Source: Flavobacterium hungaricum (GTDB lineage Bacteria; Bacteroidota; Bacteroidia; Flavobacteriales; Flavobacteriaceae). Taken from it: 64,000 bases of DNA. Of the stretch, positions 58,699-64,000 are shown piece after piece. The notes under the pieces were generated by a model, which was not told where the DNA came from, searched no databases, and worked only from the letters and a program-made list of their open reading frames with translations. A program made the translations under genes and the position numbers. Numbering within the stretch: the stretch's first letter is position 1; every line of letters starts with the position of its first letter. Location of the stretch: positions 248,001 to 312,000 of the forward strand of contig NZ_PRDM01000005.1 of assembly GCF_015182285.1 (NCBI RefSeq). Direction: 5' to 3'.

Positions 58699-58742
58699 AA
58701 CCCGACAGTCCCGAAGCCTCGCGATAAAAACCTGTCGGGTTT
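58699..58742 (-). terminator. possible terminator or attenuator between GH97 and GH39
   Basis: CCCGACAG / CTGTCGGG arms with an inner TCCCGAAGCCTCGCGA, in reverse orientation to the hairpin at 47.4 kb. It could reduce read-through within the locus. Confidence 0.55.
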
Positions 58743-58778
58743 AACTTTTTACTTCTAACATTTAACCTCTAACTCCAA

Positions 58779-60785
58779 TTACAATTTTTTAAATCTCACT
58801 ACACCACCTCCGGCACCGCCTAGATTCAATTGTAATTTGTCTGATGCTTTTACTGTTTTCTTAGAAATAGCCACTGCTTCAGGATTATTTTTTTGATTTG
58901 TTCCTTCTGCATCCACATAAATCTGTGCTTCGTAAGTCGCATTTGGATCTAAGAATGATAATGAAACGTCTACTTTTCTTGGATTTTCATTGGTCAATGT
59001 TCCTAAATACCAGTCAGCGCTGTTTCTATCTTTTCTAGCTGTTGTAATGTATTCACCAATTTTTCCTTCTATAATTTTGGTATCTTCCCAATCTGTCGGA
59101 ACGTCTTTTAAGAATTGTAAAGCTGGTTTTCCTTCGTAGTTTTCTGGAAGATCTGCCAGCATTTGAATTGGAGAATAAAGCACTACATACAATGCCAATT
59201 GCTGCCCAACCGTTCCTTGAATTCTTTTTCCTGGATACCCTTGTTTTACCTCAACATCAAAAATTCCCGGCGTAAAATCCATTGGTCCAGAAAGTAATCT
59301 TGTAAACGGAATAATACTTAAGTGGTTTGGCGGATTTCCTTCACTCCAAGCATTGTATTCTTGTCCGCGTGCTGCTTCTCTTGAAACCATGTTCGGGAAG
59401 GTTCTTCTTTCTCCTGTATCTTTAATTGATTCGTGGTATAAAACTGCCAAATCATATTGTGCTGCTTTTTCTAAAATGTATCTGAAATAGTTCACTCCAA
59501 ATTGTCCAAAGTGCATTTGTTTCATATTCAATTTTGAACCTACGTGACCAATTTTTACGGTATGAATTCCTAGTTTTTTGTATAAAGCAAATCCTTCGTC
59601 AACTTCTTTTAAATAGTTGATTAAGTTCGAACCTGTTTCGTGATATCCAATTAATTCAATGTTTTTGCTTTTTCCGTAAGCGACTACTTTTTCTAAATCA
59701 AAATTGTCGGCGCTTTTCGTGAAACTGAACATGTGCATACGGTTTTCATACCAAGCAGGCGTCCAGCCTTTGTTCCATCCTTCGATCAATAAGTGGTTGA
59801 AACCTTCTTTTGCTGTAAAATCAATATATTCTTCTGCGTGTTTGGTTGTTGCTCCTTGTTTGTCGCTTTCCCAAAATGTATATTTTCCGATGTGCATTCC
59901 CCACCAGATTCCTAAGTATTTATAGGGTTTGAAATAAGATGCTGTATTTTTTAATTTGTCTGGTTCGTTCAAATTTAAAATCAGGTAAGAAGTAATCAAT
60001 TCTCCTGGATTTTCTCCAATTTGAATCGTTCTCCAAGAAGATGTAAAGGTATCTTTTACACGAACTTTTACTCCGTCTGCCCAAGGCACTAAGTCTGATT
60101 TTAGTTCTGTTCCTTTATTGTTTACCAAAGTCATACTTGCAAAATCATATAGATTTGCTTCGTGGAAACTTAAGGACAAACCGCTTTTACTTTCGATTGT
60201 TAATGGAGTCAAAACGGTATCCAATGTACTTACTGCAGCTTCTTTAAACAAGTATTCGTCACGATCTGGACGGTTTGCTGGAATCCACCATGCTTTTCCG
60301 TCTTCTTTTAGGTTGAAAGTTGTTTTTTCATCCATGATGAAAATACTGTCTTTTACATTTTGTTTTGGATACACATATCTAAAAGCAACTCCGTCATCAA
60401 AAGCACGGAACTGAATTTGCAGCTTTCTTTTGTTTCCTGTTTTCTGCTGTAAATCGACTACCAATTGGTTGTAGTGATTTCGAATATTTTTCTTTTCTCC
60501 CCAAGCTTGTTCCCAAGTTTCATCAAAGGTTGAAGTTTTAGCTCCTTTGATTTCAAAATTGGTGCTTAAATCTTCATTTCCTTTTAATAAAAATCCCATT
60601 TCTGAAGATGAAATCACTTCGGTTTTTCCGTGAGAAACACCATATTTTGGAGCATTTTTTACTAACTCAAATTTGATTTTATTCTGACCGTTTGGAGAGG
60701 CCAGTTCGTAAGCATTTTTGTTTTTCTGACTGTGTCCGATAGTGATCGAAAGCAGTACGGCTGGGAGAATTAGATAGTTTTTCAT
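58779..60785 (-). CDS. GH97 glycoside hydrolase
   Basis: A 668-aa exported enzyme (MKNYLILPAVLLSITIGHS as the signal). Features are GMHIGKYTFWESDKQGATTK, VLYHESIKDTGERRTFPN, and REAARGQEYNAWSEGNPPNH with LSIIPFTRLLSGPMDFTPGI. Where retaining GH97 enzymes have a nucleophile Asp, the segment reads TVKIGHVGS, so I predict the inverting, SusB-like subgroup acting as alpha-glucosidase. Its glucan substrate in a xyloglucan locus is not obvious. Confidence 0.92.
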   Translation of the reverse strand: MKNYLILPAVLLSITIGHSQKNKNAYELASPNGQNKIKFELVKNAPKYGVSHGKTEVISSSEMGFLLKGNEDLSTNFEIKGAKTSTFDETWEQAWGEKKNIRNHYNQLVVDLQQKTGNKRKLQIQFRAFDDGVAFRYVYPKQNVKDSIFIMDEKTTFNLKEDGKAWWIPANRPDRDEYLFKEAAVSTLDTVLTPLTIESKSGLSLSFHEANLYDFASMTLVNNKGTELKSDLVPWADGVKVRVKDTFTSSWRTIQIGENPGELITSYLILNLNEPDKLKNTASYFKPYKYLGIWWGMHIGKYTFWESDKQGATTKHAEEYIDFTAKEGFNHLLIEGWNKGWTPAWYENRMHMFSFTKSADNFDLEKVVAYGKSKNIELIGYHETGSNLINYLKEVDEGFALYKKLGIHTVKIGHVGSKLNMKQMHFGQFGVNYFRYILEKAAQYDLAVLYHESIKDTGERRTFPNMVSREAARGQEYNAWSEGNPPNHLSIIPFTRLLSGPMDFTPGIFDVEVKQGYPGKRIQGTVGQQLALYVVLYSPIQMLADLPENYEGKPALQFLKDVPTDWEDTKIIEGKIGEYITTARKDRNSADWYLGTLTNENPRKVDVSLSFLDPNATYEAQIYVDAEGTNQKNNPEAVAISKKTVKASDKLQLNLGGAGGGVVRFKKL

Positions 60786-60805
60786 GTTTTTTGGAATTAT
60801 ATTTT

Positions 60806-61051
60806 TTAGCCACGAATTCACGAATTTTATTAATTAAATCTTTGGCTAGATTATTTTAAACACATAGAATCATAGTTTATTTGAAACTAAAAAAAGGCGT
60901 TTCACTTGTTTGAATTCACATAGCTCTGTGTTGGAAACTAGTTTCTTTTTATTCTCTTTTTCAGAAACAAAAATTCTATGTTTCTATGTGTTTATTTTTT
61001 TCGCCACGAATTCACGAATTATAAAAAATTAAATTCGTGAATTCGCGGCTA
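60806..61051. repeat. nested CACGAATT and CACATAG repeats
   Basis: GCCACGAATTCACGAATT occurs at about 60811 and again at 61002, and TTCGTGAATTCGCGGC follows. Inside is AAACACATAGAATCATAGTT facing TCTATGTTTCTATGTGTTT, around AAAAAGGCGTTTCACTTGTT. The inner block resembles 46607-46755. The stretch fills the GH31-GH97 gap; no gene was seen. Confidence 0.75.
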
Positions 61052-61057
61052 ACTTTT

Positions 61058-63457
61058 TTACTTAACCCACTCCGTTTTGAAAGTGGTTTTTCCGTTTAAC
61101 GGATTTGCAGTTACATCAAAATTGTTTCCGTTTTTAGTAACTTTTATTTCTTGTACGGCATCGCCTTCTGGTAAAAATACTTTAGCTGTTGCCGCTGTTG
61201 TTTTATCGCTTGCGTATACTTTTAATGTCAATTTGCTCCAATCCATATCTTTTGTAGACTGCGCTAAACCGATGTGTGGAATCGCTGTTCCGTCTTTAAT
61301 TAAAACTACAATTGGCACTTCGCCGGCTTTAATTTTATGCCATCCCGATTGGTATACTTTTTTAGTTTGATAATCGATCCAAGTTCCTTCTGGAAGGTAA
61401 ACGTCTCTTTCTTCTACTTCTTCAAAAAGCGGTGCAACCAACATACTTGAACCAAACAAATATTGATTATCAACTAACCAAGCTCCCGGATCATTTGGAT
61501 ATTCTACAAATAAAGCACGCATCATCGGTAAACCTTTTTGAGAACTTTCTTTTGCCTGAGCATAGATATACGGCATTAATTCGTAACGCATATTATCTGC
61601 TTTTCTAAATCCTTCTAAGAACTCTTTACTGTACAACCAAGGCTCGCGAGGCGGTTCTCCGTGGCTTCTTACGTGAGACGTCAACATTCCGAATGGTGTC
61701 CATCTTCTGTAAATATTCTCAGGAGATTTAGTTGCAAAACCTCCAACATCATGACTCCAGAAACTGAAACCAGAAAGACCTAATGAAAGTCCGCCGCGTA
61801 ATTCTGCCGACATGGCTCCGTTTGAAGTTTCAGAATCTCCTCCCCAATGTAACGGGTAACGCTGCGATCCTGCCCAAGTACTTCTTGCCCAGATTAAAGT
61901 GTATCCTTTTTCTTTCTGCGTAATTTCGGCAACAGCTTTGTTGTAACGTAACGGATATAAATTGTGCTCGTAGAAACCAGTTCTTCCAGAATGGTAAATT
62001 CCGTCCGGCGGCGCAGCTTCTCCAAAATCTACTTTGAAAACGGCTACGCCTTCATCAAATAATTTTTTCAATTTTCCTTGGTACCAAGTTATCGTTTCAG
62101 GGTTTGAGAAATCTAAAACGGCATCTTCATAAGGAAGGTTTCCTTTTCTGTCTCTTACTGCTAAGTTTTTATCCATGATTTCTGGAAACAAAGTATTCTT
62201 TGGCGTGAAATAAGGCAATTGCCATAAACAAACCTGGAAACCGTCTTTCTTCAAATCAGACATCATTTTTGTCGCGTCTGGGAAACGAGATTTTGCAAAC
62301 TCGTAGTTGTTTCTCCAATCTACATCAAACCAGCCGGTATCAAAGTGAATTACATCGGTTGGAATTTTGTATTTACGCAAATCTCTTGCAACTTCGCGTC
62401 CTTCTTTTTCTGAGAAATACGTGATACGGCTCATCCAGAAACCAAATGACCAAAGCGGCGGCATGGCAGCTTTTCCGGTTAAATTGGTATACTGATCTAA
62501 AACGTCTTTTGGTTCTCCAATAAAGAAAAACAAATCGGCTTCGTCATCACCAATATACATTTCGTTGGCACTTGAAAAATATTTTCCAAAGTCAACCGTA
62601 ATTGGTGTAGAATGGTGCATGAAAACACCGTAACCACGGCTGCTCATATAAAACGGAATCGGTTTGTACATCGTTTCATTTTGGATTCCGTTGGCATCAT
62701 CCGTCCATAAAACTACTTTTTGTCCGCGTTTGTTGAATTGCGTGAAAGATTCGCCGCAGCCAAATATTTTTTCGTCCGGTTCTAAACTGAACGCCGCGCC
62801 CATACTTCTGGAGTAATCGCTGTTTCTGCGAACATAAGAAAACGGAAGTGTCGGTGTATAGGTGTTTTTAAAATCGGTATCGTGAAGAGTGCTTGTCAAC
62901 AATTTTCCTTTTTCATCGTAGATTTTTACGTGCCAAGGTTTTGTCAGGATTTCAACTCTTCCGTGTTTGCTTGTATAACTGTGCCCTCCTTCGATTTTAG
63001 AATATTTCCATAATTCCGGGTGATTTGGCGCAACGCCGTCAACCAGCATTAAAGATTCCTTTTGTGGATGAAACTGCGGCCCGGAAGTCGTTTTGATTCG
63101 AACGGTTCTATCCGAAACAAACTGAATTTCAAACGGCAAAACCGGAGATTCTGCGTATTCTGTTGTTGGGAATTCGTTTGCTTTTTCTACATCAGGTTTC
63201 ATCATCATGTTGTTGAAAGCCTGACGCGTTTTGTAGTTGTATCTTAAATATTTGATTGTTCCTTTTCCTGTTGCAGGATCAAAAGAGGCCAATTCATCAG
63301 CAAAATAAAAAGTGTTCAGATAGTTCTGAAAATCTTTACTGATATCTATTGGTGCGTTCAGTACATCTGCGTTCTGAATTTGAGCTGATGCATTTGGAAC
63401 TGTAAGAAGTCCAAAAACGCAAATCGAAAACAAGGTTTTTAAATGTGATTTTTTCAT
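61058..63457 (-). CDS. GH31 alpha-xylosidase
   Basis: A 799-aa exported enzyme (MKKSHLKTLFSICVFGLLTV). The catalytic barrel has the nucleophile Asp in GVAVFKVDFGEAAPPDGIY and the later HDVGGFATKSPENIYRRWTP, with YPLHWGGDSETSNGAMSAEL around the acid-base residue. It most resembles YicI-like alpha-xylosidases, which remove alpha-1,6-xylose from the non-reducing end of xyloglucan oligosaccharides. It is the enzyme that most clearly points to xyloglucan. Confidence 0.93.
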   Translation of the reverse strand: MKKSHLKTLFSICVFGLLTVPNASAQIQNADVLNAPIDISKDFQNYLNTFYFADELASFDPATGKGTIKYLRYNYKTRQAFNNMMMKPDVEKANEFPTTEYAESPVLPFEIQFVSDRTVRIKTTSGPQFHPQKESLMLVDGVAPNHPELWKYSKIEGGHSYTSKHGRVEILTKPWHVKIYDEKGKLLTSTLHDTDFKNTYTPTLPFSYVRRNSDYSRSMGAAFSLEPDEKIFGCGESFTQFNKRGQKVVLWTDDANGIQNETMYKPIPFYMSSRGYGVFMHHSTPITVDFGKYFSSANEMYIGDDEADLFFFIGEPKDVLDQYTNLTGKAAMPPLWSFGFWMSRITYFSEKEGREVARDLRKYKIPTDVIHFDTGWFDVDWRNNYEFAKSRFPDATKMMSDLKKDGFQVCLWQLPYFTPKNTLFPEIMDKNLAVRDRKGNLPYEDAVLDFSNPETITWYQGKLKKLFDEGVAVFKVDFGEAAPPDGIYHSGRTGFYEHNLYPLRYNKAVAEITQKEKGYTLIWARSTWAGSQRYPLHWGGDSETSNGAMSAELRGGLSLGLSGFSFWSHDVGGFATKSPENIYRRWTPFGMLTSHVRSHGEPPREPWLYSKEFLEGFRKADNMRYELMPYIYAQAKESSQKGLPMMRALFVEYPNDPGAWLVDNQYLFGSSMLVAPLFEEVEERDVYLPEGTWIDYQTKKVYQSGWHKIKAGEVPIVVLIKDGTAIPHIGLAQSTKDMDWSKLTLKVYASDKTTAATAKVFLPEGDAVQEIKVTKNGNNFDVTANPLNGKTTFKTEWVK

Positions 63458-63469
63458 TAGTTAGTTATT

Positions 63470-63640
63470 TTTTTGCCACTCCCGATAGCTATCGGGATAA
63501 AAGGATTTTTTATTTTCTCTCGCAGATTTTGCAGATTTAAATCTTTTTAAACAGATCTGGAAAAATAAATCCGTCTGATCTGCAACCCGAGCGATAGCGA
63601 ACAGGCGAAGCAAATCTGCGAGAGCATAAAATATTTTTAA
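63470..63640. repeat. CCCGATAGCTATCGGG repeat, copy 2
   Basis: CCACTCCCGATAGCTATCGG again, then CTCTCGCAGATTTTGCAGAT and, inverted, GCAAATCTGCGAGAG. It fills the gap between GH2 and GH31. Confidence 0.75.
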
Positions 63641-63680
63641 TTTGCGGCTATATTTAAAATTTCAAAAATTAGAAAAATTA

Positions 63681-64000
63681 TTATTCTGCTGTAATTACGA
63701 TTGTGGCTTGTTTTAGTCCATTCGCTTTAGCGGTTAATTCCAATCTTCCAGATTTATCTCCAGATTGTACAATTACTAAACATTTTCCAGCCAAAGCGGT
63801 GTGTTTATTTCCTTTGTACGGTTCATGACTTACCGGATCTCCGCTGCAAACTCCAACAATTTTTCCGTTTCCTTTTAAAGAGAAATTAATTTCGTTATTG
63901 GCATTTGGAGCTAATGTTCCTTTATCGTCTAAAATATCAACTGTAATAAATGACAAGTCATTTTTATCTGCTTTTATCGTACTTCTATCTGCAGTCAATT
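63681..64000 (-). CDS. GH2 family glycosidase, C-terminal part (partial)
   Basis: About 106 codons of the 3' end; the gene runs off the window. SFITVDILDDKGTLAPNANN, GNGKIVGVCSGDPVSHEPYK and AKCLVIVQSG-like strands match the C-terminal immunoglobulin-like domain of GH2 beta-galactosidases. In this locus it would remove galactose from xyloglucan side chains before GH31 acts. The catalytic domain is outside the window. Confidence 0.8.
   Translation of the reverse strand, partial: LTADRSTIKADKNDLSFITVDILDDKGTLAPNANNEINFSLKGNGKIVGVCSGDPVSHEPYKGNKHTALAGKCLVIVQSGDKSGRLELTAKANGLKQATIVITAE

Overview
The window looks like a chromosomal segment of a flavobacterium (Bacteroidota, close to Flavobacterium). 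The evidence is the low G+C content, -7 boxes of the TAnnTTTG type in front of many genes, the absence of clear Shine-Dalgarno sequences, carboxypeptidase-regulatory-domain TonB receptors, a polysaccharide utilisation locus, and many short palindromic intergenic repeats. No rRNA, tRNA, CRISPR array, prophage or complete insertion sequence was recognised.

Layout. 0-5.2 kb: aromatic amino acid catabolism (end of hmgA, hppD, a tryptophan 2,3-dioxygenase-family gene) with a four-helix-bundle gene, a DUF3108 gene and an M23 peptidase. 5.2-7.2 kb: small accessory genes (SMI1/KNR4, an orphan, and a possible toxin-antitoxin pair of a 51-aa protein plus a GNAT enzyme). 7.3-16.5 kb: housekeeping and envelope genes (pgi, a TonB receptor, a membrane protein, rlpA-like, DinB-like, ArsC/Spx-like, yicC, gmk, nadD).

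16.8-31.7 kb is the most striking region. Nineteen co-directional minus-strand genes run from a Nudix-type NrtR-like regulator and a Prs-like enzyme at the 5' end to a nicotinamide phosphoribosyltransferase (nadV) at the 3' end. Between them lie ADP-ribose chemistry genes: three ADP-ribosylglycohydrolase domains (one fused to a macro domain), a TARG1-like macro protein, a TIGR02452-type PARG, a NADAR protein, a KptA/Tpt1 RNA 2'-phosphotransferase, a deoxyribosyltransferase-like protein, a diverged adenylosuccinate synthetase, a VWA protein, a metallophosphoesterase, a 2OG-Fe(II) oxygenase and several small proteins. The prs promoter carries two copies of a 21-bp palindrome (TTTGCGT/TTTGTGT-N7-ACGCAAA), one overlapping a near-consensus -7 box. 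My reading is an NrtR-controlled operon that strips ADP-ribose from macromolecules and feeds nicotinamide and ribose moieties, or possibly ADP-ribose itself, back to NAD+.

31.8-36.4 kb: a LysR regulator divergent from a periplasmic DJ-1/PfpI protein and a YqhD-like alcohol dehydrogenase, then gpsA. 36.8-43.6 kb: a four-gene outer-membrane operon (TonB receptor, DUF4876 lipoprotein, DUF6850 barrel, di-haem cytochrome c peroxidase). 43.8-47.4 kb: pheS, small conserved proteins and a CvpA protein. 47.4-48.35 kb: a noncoding tandem array of about 88 bp units flanked by 143-bp direct repeats. 48.35-64 kb: a minus-strand glycan locus (partial GH2, GH31, GH97, GH39, GH3, BACON-GH5, acetylesterase, GH95). 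It fits degradation of acetylated, fucosylated galacto-xyloglucan; SusC/SusD are not in the window and may lie beyond 64 kb.
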